Shown here piece after piece: positions 9,994-22,789 of a stretch of DNA of 64,000 bases. Source of the stretch: Magicicada septendecula. Lineage: Eukaryota > Arthropoda > Insecta > Hemiptera > Cicadidae. Positions within the stretch are counted from its first letter, which is position 1. Each line of letters opens with the position of its first letter. The notes under the pieces were generated by a model, which saw nothing but the letters and a program-made list of their open reading frames with translations, ran no database searches and was not told where the DNA came from. The DNA lies in NCBI GenBank assembly GCA_034769895.1, contig CM068370.1, forward strand, positions 42,265,344-42,329,343, written 5' to 3'. The translations under genes were made by a program, and so were the position numbers.

Positions 9994-12900
9994 AGCGTGA
10001 CAGATAAACACATAATAATGAATGGCATTGATCATTAAAATAATATAATATAATAACATTAAATCCGAAGAAAGCATTATAATATAAAGAATTAATTCAG
10101 AACAACCGTGCAGAACAATCATTGATATTAAAAGTTTAAGTTCAAATAAAAGAAATGTTACTAGTGATGAATCATAAAAACCCAATGTAATAACCCAAGG
10201 TTAAAAAATATAACCCAGGAAGGTAAGGAGTAGATAAAGAAGCAACCCAGAGTATTACTAAACCCACAACAAAGATGAGGAATAAATAAAAACGAAACCC
10301 AGAACAAGGCAAGGATAAAGATAAAAGGTGATACATTTAAAGAAACCCGAAGAGTAGATGAAGTAACCCCAAGAAACCCGATGATATCCAGAAGAAGATG
10401 AAGAACATACAATTCAAAGAAGCCAGAAGAAAAGAAGACATCATTGAAGAAAGAAGAAGAAGACAGCATCCAGAAGAAGAAGGAATGCTCTTATAAAAAA
10501 CATCCATATCCCCATATCCCAAAATAAATAAAAACCATAATAATAAAAGTATAACGAAGTATTCATGAACAGAAACCATATGTACAATAACATTAAGAAT
10601 AAAAGTGTATAGAGTAAGAGTTGCCAGTGGACCAAGGTGAAACAGTAATATAATACCCAAAGAACAAATCTTCATTGTAACCCACAAACCAATTTCTTGA
10701 TGTAATACTAAACAACCATTTAGAAATAGCATCAAGGAGTGTAAAGTGAACCAGTGCTAGTTTGTGTATTATAAAAAATAAACCTTATGTTTCATCCTTG
10801 GCATCCACAAACTGTGTAGATAATGAAAAATACAACTTTTTGAGTGACTTATGATTTGTACAGAGTGAATATAATACATGTAGTAATATAGAGCTGTCAA
10901 TCTGTTTGAAATGACATTTATGTAAATGATGAGTAAAAACAGAAGCAGACACAGGATTAAAACACAAAGTGACAGGGTACAATTACCCTAAACCATATTA
11001 AAAACAGTTAAAAACTGATTAATTAAACATAGTATAAGAAATAGTGCATAAGAATATAGAAACAAGGTTTTGTTTATTTAGAATAGGATATTTTAAAAAT
11101 GTATTATTAATAAGAACATTTAATAAGTTTAGAACCACTAACATCCTAATTGTAAATATATTTATTTCTTGTATTAATGGTAATAATTAAATAGGATGTT
11201 AGCATGGAAAAAACATTCTTTGTAAATAATATTTCTGTATTAGTATTAAGCTTTGATTATAAAAAAAATGTCTAATTAGTTGAAGACAACCATTATTTAA
11301 AATTATTTCTTATCTGTTGATAGTATTGAAACAGATACTAATTGTTATTGTGTTTAATAGAAAAAATGTTTAATTTATATTGCAATGTTAAAAAGTCAGA
11401 GAGGGTATAATTCAATATATATTGTTTATATATAAATTTGTATGAAAAATTGTTAGGAATCTAGGCAAAATGATGAAAACTAAACCTCATCAAAACTGAG
11501 AAAATAAGTACTTAAATACATTTAAACTGAAGGGATTTAGATAAGGTAAACCAGAAACAAAGCCATATAATTAGAAATATAACTTAGAAAGATTTTGTAA
11601 AATTATAGCCAGGATTATAAATAAAAATGGAAATGACAGAACTCAAAAATTTGGAGTGGGGAGTCATATATTCCAACATAATATTTTAAAACTTAACCAA
11701 TTCATATAATTGCAAGAAATTAAGGGAATATAAACCTTTTATTACAATATGAGATTTAATAATTATGAATATAACTTGAAAATGGCAGAATTTGCATAAC
11801 GACAGGAAGCTGATTTTGAAAATTTACAAGATACAAAATGAAGGTAAAATTACCAATTTTAGATAAAAAACTTAATAAAACGGCATTATTCGATATCAAA
11901 ATACGCCGAATGAACTGAAGGATAAAATTAAGTAACAAATAGCTAATAAATTTGAAGAATAACCAAAGTTTAAGCAGTTATATAATGTAACTTTAATACA
12001 TGCACAGGATGCAAAATAAAATTCGAACAATGAAAGGAATAATATTGCTTTGGCTAAGGTTTTAGTCGAAAGTGAAGGAAGTAGGGAGTTAATTATTGAA
12101 CGTTGTACGGGACACTTGACACGAGCAATTAAAACGATATAACCTAGTTTCGAGTACCGTAATGGCGAGCAATTGTATGATCCGAATTTGAAAATCGCGA
12201 GTGACCGCAAAAAACATTTCACAACTTCGACACAGTGACCTAAACACTTACAAAAGACTAACTAACATTGTATAGCACGAAACTACAGTTAAATAACATT
12301 TTAAACACCATAAAACAGTATATAACATAACCACCAAAAGTGCCTGATCGACAAAAAGTGAACTGACTTATAAATACACCACTTTTCAAAATACAACACA
12401 GAAACTTAACCAGAGACACTACACCAACATCAGAAGGAAGATTTACAGACACCAGGACGTGAATTCGGCAAGAAAATATCTTTATTGGAACGCCAAATCT
12501 ACGAAGGGACAATTTACAACTTCGACGGCAGCCATTACAGATTCGTCACCGCTCAACTGAACACGGCCACCTAGTTTGTCAGCGACGGTTCGCAATCTAT
12601 TTATTTATTTTACTCTTTTCATTGATTATATGTACTTTTAGTATTAAGAATTATCTTGTAACGTTATATTTTTTTAATCTTTGCCCGATTTCTCTGACTT
12701 TTCCAATAAATAGCTGTTAAAAGAACCTTTTGTATTTTTATATAATAACTTGTAATAATATCGATACCCTGAGAATCGATTTAAAAATCGACAAGAGTCT
12801 TTATAAACAACTGTTAATAAAATAATTTATACTTTTCATCTTAAAACAGTTCTTTCTTTTCTAAACATAGCAATTTAAACATACTATAATTTAAACAACA

Positions 12901-13233
12901 TCTACTACGAGAATTTCACCATCAGAAGGAAGATAACCTCCAAAACTGAAAGTAAACAAAGATCGATTGTAATTGGAGACAATCCTATAAGTGGTTGGAG
13001 TTTCTTCAAAAATACAGAAAAGCTAATAAAATTTTTTAAACAAGTGAGAAACGTTTCGGAACTTCACGAAACTCAATTAATTAATTGTTTCTAATTAATT
13101 AATCAATAAAAAATTTTTTAATTAGAAACAATTTTTAAACAAACAATTTTAATTTATTTCAAGATCACATATTTAATATATTTTGTAACACAACACCAAT
13201 ACAACTTTAATATTATAACCACGTTTAGTTACA
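9991..13233 (+). mobile_element. Long LTR (family B), plus orientation, followed by PBS-like leader
   Basis: It begins TGTAGC and ends GTTACA, and is the inverted partner of 6937-9958 over nearly its full length. The next bases, ATTTGGACAGCTCAACAGTG, have the spacing and general form of a retrotransposon primer-binding site. It has no coding frame that survives comparison with the other copies. Divergence from the partner is substantial, so the pair is old or came from two insertions rather than a recent palindromic duplication. Confidence 0.6.
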
Positions 13234-13482
13234 ATTTGGACAGCTCAACAGTGGGGATTAAATTAAAAGAAAAGGAAGAGACCAGAACGAGTTTAAGAAT
13301 TTGTAACCACACAACACCTTATTAAGTTTAGTTACATATAAGTTGAAACAAGATGGCGAAGGCTGAAGATGAGAGAACAGGAACTCTCGAAACATGTTCC
13401 TACTAGGGAAAAAAGTATATCTTGAGGTAAATTTAGTTATAAATATTAAAGTAATATATATATATATATATATATATATAAG
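13234..13482 (+). mobile_element. PBS-like site and leader remnant after the LTR
   Basis: TTTGGACAGCTCAACAGTGG (13236-13255) is followed by purine-rich leader. Near 13302-13334 the LTR end recurs in degenerate form (TTTGTAACCACACAACACC, then TTTAGTTACA), so the junction has been duplicated as in 6633-6860. The leader stops at an (AT)n tract at 13454-13482; gag and pol are absent. Confidence 0.45.
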
Positions 13483-13484
13483 GG

Positions 13485-13900
13485 ATTTACCAGACCGGTT
13501 CTTACTTATGGAGGCGAGACATGAACACCGTTAACAAACACTAAGAAGGTTTGAAAGAAAGATTCTAAGACTTGTTTATGGCCCGGTTAAAGAAGATGAC
13601 GAACGGAGAATAAGAAATAACCAGGAAAATAGATGATCTATTGAAACATGAGGACATTGTAAGATTCGTAAATGCTCAACGAATACAATGGCTACATAAC
13701 CTAGAGCGGATGCGTATGCCAAAGAAAATCCTGAGGGAGGGCGCAAGTCTATATAAAAGCAGAAAGAGGGGCCGACCTAGGATATGCTGGTTAGATGACG
13801 TACTGGAAAATCAAAGATGTGAGGTATTTCACTGAGAGGGCAGTGTATAGGAGACATTAGAGAAGATCGGTGTTAGAAGCCAGGGATCACGTTGGGTTGT
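13485..13900 (+). pseudogene. LINE 3' fragment (C-terminus of endonuclease/RT protein)
   Basis: Broken frames give the C-terminal end of a non-LTR retrotransposon polymerase. LRRFERKILRLVYGPVKEDD is followed, after a shift, by [20 protein letters not shown], then [20 protein letters not shown] and [10 protein letters not shown]. These match the last 100 or so residues of LINE proteins common in insects, downstream of the palm. It is heavily 5'-truncated, with frameshifts and stops. It is directly followed by a (GGA)n(GAA)n tract, which is the typical 3' tail of this LINE group here. Confidence 0.65.
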
Positions 13901-13965
13901 AGTGCTAACGTTGAAGAAGAAGAAGGAGAATCAGAAAAAGAAGGAGAAGTAGGAGAAAGAGAAGG

Positions 13966-14098
13966 AGAAGGAGGAGGAGGAGGAGGAGGAGGAGGAGAAG
14001 AAGAAGAAGAAGAAGAAGAAGAAGAAGAAGAAGAAGAAGAAGAAGAAGAAGAAGAAGAAGAAGAAGAAGAAGAAGAAGAAGAAGAAGAAGAAGAAGAA
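13966..14098 (+). repeat. (GGA)n(GAA)n tract, LINE tail
   Basis: About ten GGA units are followed by about 34 GAA units, directly downstream of the LINE 3' fragment. The encoded Gly/Glu run is a translation artefact. Confidence 0.85.
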
Positions 14099-14162
14099 GG
14101 AGGAGGAGGAAGAGAAGAAGATGAGGTTTATAGTTGTTTATTAATATTCAGTGGTTTCATGT

Positions 14163-14372
14163 ACTCTTCAGTGCTAGAGTCGGAACAATTCGATAATTCA
14201 AACTTCCTCTGATCTCGACGTATATATTCAATTTCAAATAAAATATTAGGTTACAAAACGTATCGAGTGGAACAGTCCCTCCCTGCTTGTAAAATTAAGT
14301 CATAATGAGGAGCACTTCAGTTCTCAGTGAATTTGAACAATTTTTTGCTCTCACTACTGCTACGCTCTCTCC
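14163..14372 (+). repeat. Direct repeat D, copy 2
   Basis: It matches 3550-3742 (see there), including TCACTACTGCTACGCTCTCT at the end, where the CT run is short and degraded. Confidence 0.6.
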
Positions 14373-14504
14373 TCCCTCCCCCTTGTGCAAAAATGGAGGA
14401 AATTATTTTCTCTGAGAAAAATTATGGATAACCAAACAAGCAGCCGAATACCGAACTATTTGTTTCTTTGCTGCCCACAAAAATTGTTTCCTGGCGTCAC
14501 GGTA

Positions 14505-14609
<105 letters not shown>

Positions 14610-14629
14610 CAAGTGAGCCTTTTTTAACT

Positions 14630-15295
14630 TGAAACTTATAAATCTTTCAAGTTTATGTTTATTGTACGATTAAGCAACATCATTTGGCAACACACAAAAA
14701 ACACACAAACAAAAACCGGCGGCGGTATCCACTGAGAACGTTGTTGTTTCTGAGTCATGAAGATTATTTTTGTAACGACCGGTAATGCGGAGAGCACTTC
14801 TGGCCGACACAAAACACATGCCGCCGGCATTAATGCGTTTATCTTGTTGCTGTTGCTGTTTGCCTTTCTTAATTTTTCTACTTAAGTAAAAGCAAAAAAA
14901 GAAAAGAATGAAAATACTACGCACCATTTACAAACAAACGTACATTAAGATACAACAAAACTGTATTAAGTTCTGATGTGTATCTGTGTATGTGTTGGGA
15001 TGTTTTCAAAACGCCACTTACTTGTCCCGAGAACGTCCGGATTCCTGGGTCATGCTTAGCGTCTGTTTCCACTCACATGACATTGATCAATGACTGCTGT
15101 ACCTGTGTCAAGCTGCTGTTTGCGTTGCTGTCAGACTGGAGTCGGGTAGTCCCGAAGGTGTCTCGACAAACCAGCTTAGTTAAACTTTCATTTACTAAGG
15201 CTACTCGCGCAAACAACGGTTTCGTCCGTACGGACACAAACCGTACAGACTTGCAGTGGTTGCAGTCACATTGAGTTCACAGGTTTTTTTTTTCA
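14630..15295. other. Gene-free stretch
   Basis: I see no recognisable gene or repeat. Frames of 64-98 codons here overlap one another on both strands and have no domain. Confidence 0.4.
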
Positions 15296-15299
15296 GTAG

Positions 15300-16204
15300 C
15301 GGCTGCAATCAACTCAGAATTAATCACAAACGTTTAATTGCCGGGAAGGAGAAAACAGAATGTATTACTGTTAACAGAGGCGTCAGACAAGGGTGCAGTT
15401 TATCACCTACTTTATTTAACATATGTATTAGTGACGATGTTGTAAGGCAATGGAAACAATAAACTGATCCTGGAATCTACGTACTCCCCGATAATTATTT
15501 CTCCATTAACACTCTGCTGTTTGCTGACGATCAAGTTATCCTACAAGAAAACGGGAATGAATTACAAAAAGCAGTGTATCAACTCAGTAAAATTTTCCAT
15601 GAATGTAATTAAAAAATTTCCACGACGAAGACTAAAATAATGGCGTTTAACGGAAAATTCCCAGTACGCTTAAAATAGTAATAGGCAATAAAATTATTAG
15701 ACAAATATCCCACTACAGCTATCTAGGGTGCGACGTAAGCTATGAATGTGGTGACGATTTCGGTAATAAAATAAACGGATACCGGAGGATGTGTGGAACA
15801 ATTCATAAGACTCTGGGAAAGAAAATACTAAAAGATACGGAATTGAAATTTTATAAAATAATGACACACCAGTATTGATGTACGGGAGTGAATCGTGGAC
15901 ACTCACCCGAAATCGGAGAAAACGAATTGAAGCTGCAGAAACGAAATTCTTAATGAGAGTCAAAGGATGCACCGTAAGAGATCACATAAGAAATGCTGAC
16001 ATAAGGCAAGAGCTGAATATATACTCGATAAACGATAAAATTAAACAAACTAAGGAAAACTGGATACAATACATACAACAGTAGAATGGGTGACTCGAGA
16101 ATACCAAAAAAGATAATCCAGTATAAGGCTCCTGGAAAACGAGATAGAGGCAGACCAAGACAACGGTGGCTGTGAAGACAGAACAGGCTGCGAGCCTACT
16201 CCTT
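15300..16204 (+). pseudogene. LINE fragment with RT palm and C-terminus
   Basis: The frames, interrupted by stops, read GVRQGCSLSPTLFNI (RT motif with QG), then LFADDQVILQENGNEL (the catalytic ADD motif, near 15520-15560), then HYSYLGCDVSYE, TELKFYKIM, MYGSESWTLTRNRRKR, AETKFLMRVKGC and RNADIRQELNIYSINDKI. This is the second half of a LINE polymerase in the correct order. It is 5'-truncated near 15300 and has about five stops or shifts. It ends in (GAA)n at 16205. A closely related 3' end occurs at 33880-35230. Confidence 0.75.
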
Positions 16205-16264
16205 GAAGAAGAAGAAGAAGAAGAAGAAGAAGAAGAAGAAGAAGAAGAAGAAGAAGAAGAAGAA

Positions 16265-16300
<36 letters not shown>
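16205..16300 (+). repeat. (GAA)20(GAC)12 tract, LINE tail
   Basis: The trinucleotide tail begins immediately after the LINE 3' end and changes from GAA to GAC at about 16265. Confidence 0.9.
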
Positions 16301-16301
<1 letters not shown>

Positions 16302-17165
16302 TTTCATTGCAATGTGGTTAACTGTACCGTCGTATAAGGCAGAGGAGGAGATACCGATGCCTTGGGTCCATCCGATCAATCAAAACGGGGGGGGGGGGTT
16401 TATATTATGTCCATATTTCATTTCACACACCGTTTGGAAAACTACGTAGAGATTAAAACAAATTCTATATCTACTTTCGTATGTCAGTTTTATTATTCGA
16501 TGAATTACCCAACCGACTAAAAGATGTTCTTCAGCGTCAAAATACGGTATATATAAAATACCGGTGTTTTATAAATTTTAATACAATTGCGCACTCTAAC
16601 CCACAGCGGGTCATTATGTAGGCCACAGTAAGCCTTATGGTTTCTGATGGATAATTTTCTGAGTGTTTTGCTTAGTAATGTATTTACGTTTTCACTAAAG
16701 TTCCAATGTGTGAATATTCGTACACACGTATGCAAAAGTGATCAATGTTTAGTCCTTCGAGTGAGGCATCATTAATCATCGTATAGGCCTATACGTCTTC
16801 ACAGTCGCTGTGTGTAAGTATTTTTCAATAATGCTTCTGCGTACTTAGTTACAAAGCTTGACAGCTTTAATCTTGTCAGAATAATTGTATATATAAAACA
16901 TTTCATTATACAAACACTATAATACTATATATATGTTTTAATATCTATTGAAGTTTGATGACGTAAGATAATTTTGCCTGCGCATAAAGATAGATAGTAA
17001 CATAAGCGATTGGGAATGTAATAGACTGTATACGAACCGTAATATAAATGCAGCAGCACGGATAAAAGAGCACTGATAGCGGAAGCGAGGGGACGATAAT
17101 CAACATAAAATTGTTAAGTCAAATATCATCATCATCTAAAGGCCGTACCTTGTCGAGTTAGCCAC

Positions 17166-17166
<1 letters not shown>

Positions 17167-17254
<88 letters not shown>
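17167..17254. repeat. (CT)44 microsatellite
   Basis: An uninterrupted CT tract of about 88 bases. Confidence 0.95.
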
Positions 17255-17258
<4 letters not shown>

Positions 17259-17509
17259 TCCCACTCCCCGTCACTGTCCTCTTTAAATCGCAGTACAATA
17301 GGAAGTTCATCTCCTTTCCCACGTCTTTGAAGACATACCGCTCTTGTTCCTCCTCTTGGTTTTCCCCCAACACCTTTTCTTCAAAACTGTTACTTCAGAA
17401 TTGGTTGTGTCGTAACACGTGCAAAATATAAAGTCAATTATAAAGTCAGATATAAATATCAAGTATAAATACATGCTTTCAGTATCCAAGCCGCTTATAC
17501 GTATATGAA

Positions 17510-18045
17510 TAGAATAAAATTTACCTCTTTTATCCGACGGATTTATCCACGTCATTTGATGGACAGTAATCGTAATTATACTGATTTCGAGACTGACTTT
17601 CAACACCCCCGATATGTGTAAAAAAGGCAGATATATGAGTGCTGTCGAGGAGTTCGAAATATATAAGGCCTTTTAAAATATAAAAACACCAAAGAAGTCC
17701 TGCTGAACGAACAGCTGAACTTTCGGTCCAATTCTCTATACGATATAAACGATAACATTACAAGACGAGGTCCGTAGTGCACGGTCAATAACAACGTAAG
17801 CATAACAGTCGAGTATAGTGTTACCGTGGTGCGCACCAACAACACCGCGCGTGTTCCGTGTTTGTATATTTTATATTTATTTACGACATGTGTGTAAATT
17901 ATACGTAATTTTGTTTAATTATCTGACGAACTTTACTGAGTGATTACACATGAAGATGAGACATATGTCCAGAAACGAGTAGTGAAATATAAAAAAGGAA
18001 AAGCCACTGAACGGATAAAAGAGGCAAATTTTATTCTTTTCATAT
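17510..18045. repeat. Inverted repeat with hammerhead-like motif in the right arm
   Basis: GAATAAAATTTACCTCTTTT (near 17512) and TCCG pair with CGGATAAAAGAGGCAAATTT near 18014. Close to the right arm the sequence ATGAAGATGAGACATATGTC then CAGAAACGAG (17952-17984) resembles a decayed hammerhead core with a self-complementary stem II. It is probably a degenerate TIR element. Confidence 0.35.
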
Positions 18046-18311
18046 AAAGTCAATTGTAAAGTCAAATATGAATATAAATGTTATATAAAGTCAAATATAC
18101 GAATAAAATAGTTTATATGTAGAATCTCACAAGAGAGTACAGTATTTAGCTATTCCGGTTGATGAATTGCGCAGTGTAGTGTGATTAACAGTTATGTAGG
18201 GCTACGTTGGTAGGGAGGCTGGTGAAGTATTTCGGTCATTGGGTATGGGCAAACAATAACAACAGTAGTTGCATTGTTATTGTCTTGTTGTGTGTGGGTT
18301 TGGTGTGTACC

Positions 18312-18314
<3 letters not shown>

Positions 18315-18400
<86 letters not shown>
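18315..18400. repeat. (TG)43 microsatellite
   Basis: An uninterrupted TG tract of about 86 bases. Confidence 0.95.
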
Positions 18401-18401
<1 letters not shown>

Positions 18402-20590
18402 CAGAAGGACGCTGAGAGAGGTCTTTGACCTCATCATTTCTTCTCCGGCAGCTACTATACATCTCTTCCCTACTTCACTATATACCTGAAGCAGAAGTCA
18501 TATAGTCCATGTTTTCAGTCATCATTTACAGTGAAATGCGCTATAATACATCAGCGTCACCACATTACTTAAGTTTCCAAATCCTTTTATTGTAATTTGT
18601 GTAAAAATTAATTTCTTTTATTCGTTTATAGTTTACCAGCCGTCACTATTCATCATCCTGTAGGAGTACACACCAATGTACTCCTGTAGGAGTTCATTCG
18701 TTCGTTCATGTATACATGCCATTTTTATTTCTAATATGTATGTAAATGTTCGTGCGTGTCCTTTAATGTTTGTGTCTGTCTTGTCTGTCTGTTTGACTGT
18801 CTACTAAAACACACACACACACACACATATTGCAGCGTATGGTCCCAAACCATTGTTACTGCAAACTGATAACTTAATAATTATTAGCGTTGATGGAACT
18901 TTCACTTGTAAACTTACTTGTTGTTTTCACTCATACGGTCGTTCCGGAGTGGTGTGCTCCTTCGTCAGTGAGTTTTTTGGATACAGAATGTGCAAGCTGT
19001 CGGTAATTCTATGTGTAACGGTATTGGTTAACAGGTTGTGTGTGGGTGTGGGTGGGGGTGGAGGGGATTGGCGCAGGAGTTTGAATTGTTGTAGGTGTTG
19101 TTTATTACTGTGTCAAATAGTGTGTTTGATTTAAATTGTAATTGGTCATTAAGTATGTTGTTGGGTTGTGTTTTGTTGTGTTTGTATATTTCAAATTGTT
19201 CTGTGGTGTTAAGTTTACGACTTTTGGGTAGGAAGTGTAAAATATTAAGGTTGTTTTTTATATTGGTGTAACTGTGGTTTTCTGTTTGGATATGTGTGGC
19301 AAATATGGATTGTATGTTATTGGTGAGTGCTTTGGTAACATTCAGTTACGCATATTTACTGTGTTATTATCGTTTACTGTATGGGACTGTTTTCAGTATG
19401 TTAGCACGCGTTTTTCAACCAGTTTAAAGATAGTAAAGTTGATTAGTCTCCACTTTTTGTGGTTGTAGGCTACATGAAGCCGACCCGATCCTGGACCCCC
19501 CCCCCCAAAGCCAAATTCTAGATATGCCACTGGAAAGGCTGAAGCAGAGTATACAATTTTACGACGAAGATATAGAGGTTGTAAAAATTTGTATATTAGG
19601 GTGTGGAAATTATGAGTTTTGGGAGAGGGAAAAGAGAGAAATGCGAAGGATAATCTTGGCGAATGAGATTATTAGTGAATAATATTGGTTAAGTTTTCAG
19701 TCAGTTCTAATACGGTTCCTTTGTTAAATAGCGTTTATTGTGCAAGTAACAATGGTAGTTCTGTTTAATAAAGCAACAGATCGTGCACAGAGTAGACTAC
19801 AAGAAGGAAAAGAATAAACTACACTGGCTAATGAAAAAAATCACTTCAAGCAGTTGGAATACTGATTATTCTACAGAGAATACGTGTCGTCGTCTTAAAT
19901 AAGCGATATTTCTATTAAAGTAGTTCCGATTGACATGAAAAGGAACAACAATATAAACCAGATTGGTTCAACTTGCTTCAATCAGTTCGAATACCGATGT
20001 TTATGCACGCAGAGAATACTTAGTATTGTGTTAATTCAATAATCGATTTTCTTATAAAAACTGATATGTTGATTGATTATTGATCCAGTAGTGATAAAAA
20101 GGGGTATAAATGATACGTGTGGGGCCAGAAAGAATATCTCCAGTGAGCAATTAGAGTGCAATAAAAATAATCCCAAGAAGGGTACTTTACAACCTCCTCT
20201 ATGCCTAACACATCCGTCCAGAGTCATTGTTGTAAGAAACAGCTGTAGTACTGATCCGTTACAAACTAACAGTTCACAGTTCACTGTCAGTGGCACGTGT
20301 GGAAGTTATTATTATTATAATACTCAATAACACACGCACAAACACACAACTTTTAACAAAAGAATAAATGATAGCAGCACGAATATTGTTCTATTGGCCT
20401 ACACAATGTACGTACACTTGAACAGTGTATACACATACGCGCGCGTTTCATTTTAAATATAAATGTACACTTTAGACCAGGGATTCTCAACCTTTTTGTG
20501 ATTGAGAGCACCTTTCATAATCCGGGGCAAGTGGGAGAGCACCATGAAAATTTAATAATAATAATAATAATAATAAATACACTCACCAGG

Positions 20591-22548
20591 CTAATGAGAT
20601 CCTTGGGCCTGAATGTTACTCAGAATTTCACTAATATCTAAGGAGAAGTCGCTTGCAGCCACACGTAAACAGTCCTCCAAATGTGAGTCATTTAATCTTG
20701 ATCGTGCTTTGTTCTTGATGTATTTCATTAATGAAAAACATTTTTCACACAGGTAGGTTGTCCCAAACATCGCCAAGCATTTGAGAGAAGCATTTCGCAA
20801 TGTCGGAAATTTCATTGTATCATTTGCACCCCAGAAATCTGTGATCCTTTCCTTTTCGAAAAGATATTTTAAGGCTTGAGAGGACTGGAGCTCTAATAAT
20901 TCAAGTTCCGCGCGAGCAAGTTTGTGCTGTTGAATAATCTGAATTTTTCTGAGAGAGTCCACATTGAATTGAAACGGATTGAGCACCATATTAAACAACG
21001 GCTCACTTTCTTCGAGTACATGAAAACGTGTAGCACACTCTTTCAACAGATCTTGAATTGCCAGAACGACAATTTTAGGACACTCCGAGTGGGGACGACC
21101 AAGACTCGAGACTGTATGTGCCAGTTCAGGAAAATGAACCAAGTCATTTTTACTTGCCGTCCCGAGGAATCTTTGTAACTTTGATCGAAAGGAAAATATA
21201 ATTTCTTTCAGTTCACAAATTGTGTTTTTCTGACCCTGAAGACGTTTGTTCAGCTCGGTGAGATATTGAAATAGGTCTACCATGAAAGCAAGATTGATCT
21301 TGAAATCATCCCCGAATATTTCTGGAAAATTAGTGACATAATCGTTGGCAGAAATAAATGCTTTGATTTCTTCGAAAACTTTCCAGACCCTTGTAATTGC
21401 TTCCCCGTGACTTAGCCAACGAACATCCGCATGTAGGATTAGTTCTGAATGTGGCGCTGATAAATCATGCAAGAAGACTTTTAGTAAGGGTTTATTCAGG
21501 GGTTTAGAAACCAAAAAGTTGATCAACTTAACTATCAGTTTTAACTGTTCTGAAATTTCAGGAACAGATATAAGATGACTGGCTAAGTTTTCAACGTGAA
21601 TTAACAATGATAGTGAACAAAGGGAGGAAAATGTTCATCATTTTTCAGAAGAGCGACAAATCCTTTATTTTTACCTACCATGGAAGGTGCGCCATCAGTA
21701 ACCACACACACGAGCTTTGATAAGTCAATGCCATTAGGTTTTAGGAAATTCGCGACAGCGTTGTAAATGTCTTGCCCCGTAGTTGTACCCGGGAGCGGTA
21801 AAATTGTTAAAAAGAAATCTTCTGCAATTCTCACATTATCTATACAACGTACAAAGCACGCAAATTGTGCTACAGAAGCAATGTCTGTTGATTCGTCAAC
21901 AGCAAGAGAAAAATAACTACATTCAGAAAGTTTCTGGAGTGATTTTTGTTTAATTTGAGCCGCGATGAGGTCAACGCGCCTGGCAATAGTGTCATTACTA
22001 AGTGGCACATTTTTTGCCGCATTAATCAAAACACTTCTGTGTTTCTCAGGTATACTTTCAGCGAGAGTTGTCACTGCGGAAACTATGCACTCCTTCACAA
22101 TTTCTCCACTTGTAAATGGCATCCCATGCTGAACAAGTTTATGAGACACAGACACAGACACTTCGGTTGAAAGTTTGTTAACAGAACTATTAACATTAAA
22201 TGAAAAAGACTTCTGTTGACGTTGGAGTTGTGATTTTAACTCTTTGATTTTATGTATCCTTGGATCTGATCCCGTGTGATATTGATCAGAAAACGCACTA
22301 TGATGAGTTTCATAATGTCTTTGACAATTTGCTTTTCTGAAACCCGATAAAGCTGCATGACACAAAACGCAAATAACTCCGGTATTCTCGTCATTAGTGA
22401 CCACCAAAAAATCTGTCTCCCAGTTACCTTGAAAAGAATACAGTTTCTTTCTTTTTGCTTCGCTACTTTTGTTGGAATCTTGGGTTGATGAAGAAGGAAA
22501 CTTAGGTATCGATTCTTCACTACGTTTTCGTATTACAAATTTATCCAT
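20591..22548 (-). pseudogene. hAT transposase (ZBED5/SCAND3-like), one frameshift
   Basis: This is the transposase of the surrounding hAT element. Reading from 22548, the first 315 codons hold a BED-type zinc finger (CVLC at about residue 60, with HYETHH downstream), then DESTDIASVAQFACFVRC and VTDGAPSMVGKNKGFVALL, which carry the first two catalytic acidic residues. The frame ends at TAA at 21603-21601. Shifting by one base, the remaining 338 codons continue without a gap: LIHVENLASHL, then HADVRWLSHGEAITRVWKVF, and the C-terminal dimerisation block YLCEKCFSLMKYIKNKARSR followed by LNDSHLEDCLRVA. About 650 residues in total is normal for this group. A single-base deletion near 21604 is the only lesion I find, so the loss is recent or the copy is rescued in trans. 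Confidence 0.85.
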
Positions 22549-22789
22549 GTCTCTTTTTTAAGAACGTTCACAACACACTTCGAGGCGAAAGGAAAATTGC
22601 AAACTGACAATAATTACGCGTATTTCACAAATAACAGAACAGCAATACTACAACCAAAATACGTCACAAAACTGGTGTACACCGCTACACTATGTCACTC
22701 CAGTCACAATCTAAATAAAACTGATAAATCAACAACACACATAATTTCTGCTTTCCGTGCCCTCAAACGGGATGGGAAGAGAGTTGTGC

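Larger units (their letters stand above)
16310..20469. other. Gene-free region with microsatellites and an inverted repeat
   Basis: About 4.2 kb without a gene that I can support. It holds (CT)44 at 17167-17254, (TG)43 at 18315-18400, a short (CA)n at 18810-18826, a G-rich run near 19040-19065 and a C-run at 19497-19506. An inverted repeat pairs 17517-17547 with 18011-18041. Frames of 60-90 codons here include microsatellite translations and have no domains. Confidence 0.45.

Noticed and set aside
9501-10735. Series of hydrophobic frames resembling membrane proteins
   Set aside because: They fall in the T-rich parts of the two inverted LTRs and are not conserved between LTR copies; hydrophobicity follows from the T-rich composition.
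4322-13233. Reading the three LTRs as one complete retrotransposon with gag-pol
   Set aside because: No protease, reverse transcriptase or integrase frame lies between any pair, and two of the LTRs are inverted.
13892-14212. Glu/Gly-rich open frame of 106 codons
   Set aside because: It is the translation of the (GGA)n(GAA)n tail of a LINE and has no other content.
18655-18695. Small stem-loop GGAGTACA/TGTACTCC with repeated CCTGTAGGAGT
   Set aside because: Too short and without context; may be chance.
19480-19535. CCTGGACCCCCC...ATGCCACTG as the right end of another hAT-type repeat
   Set aside because: I could not find a matching left end or 8-bp duplication, so I do not call an element.
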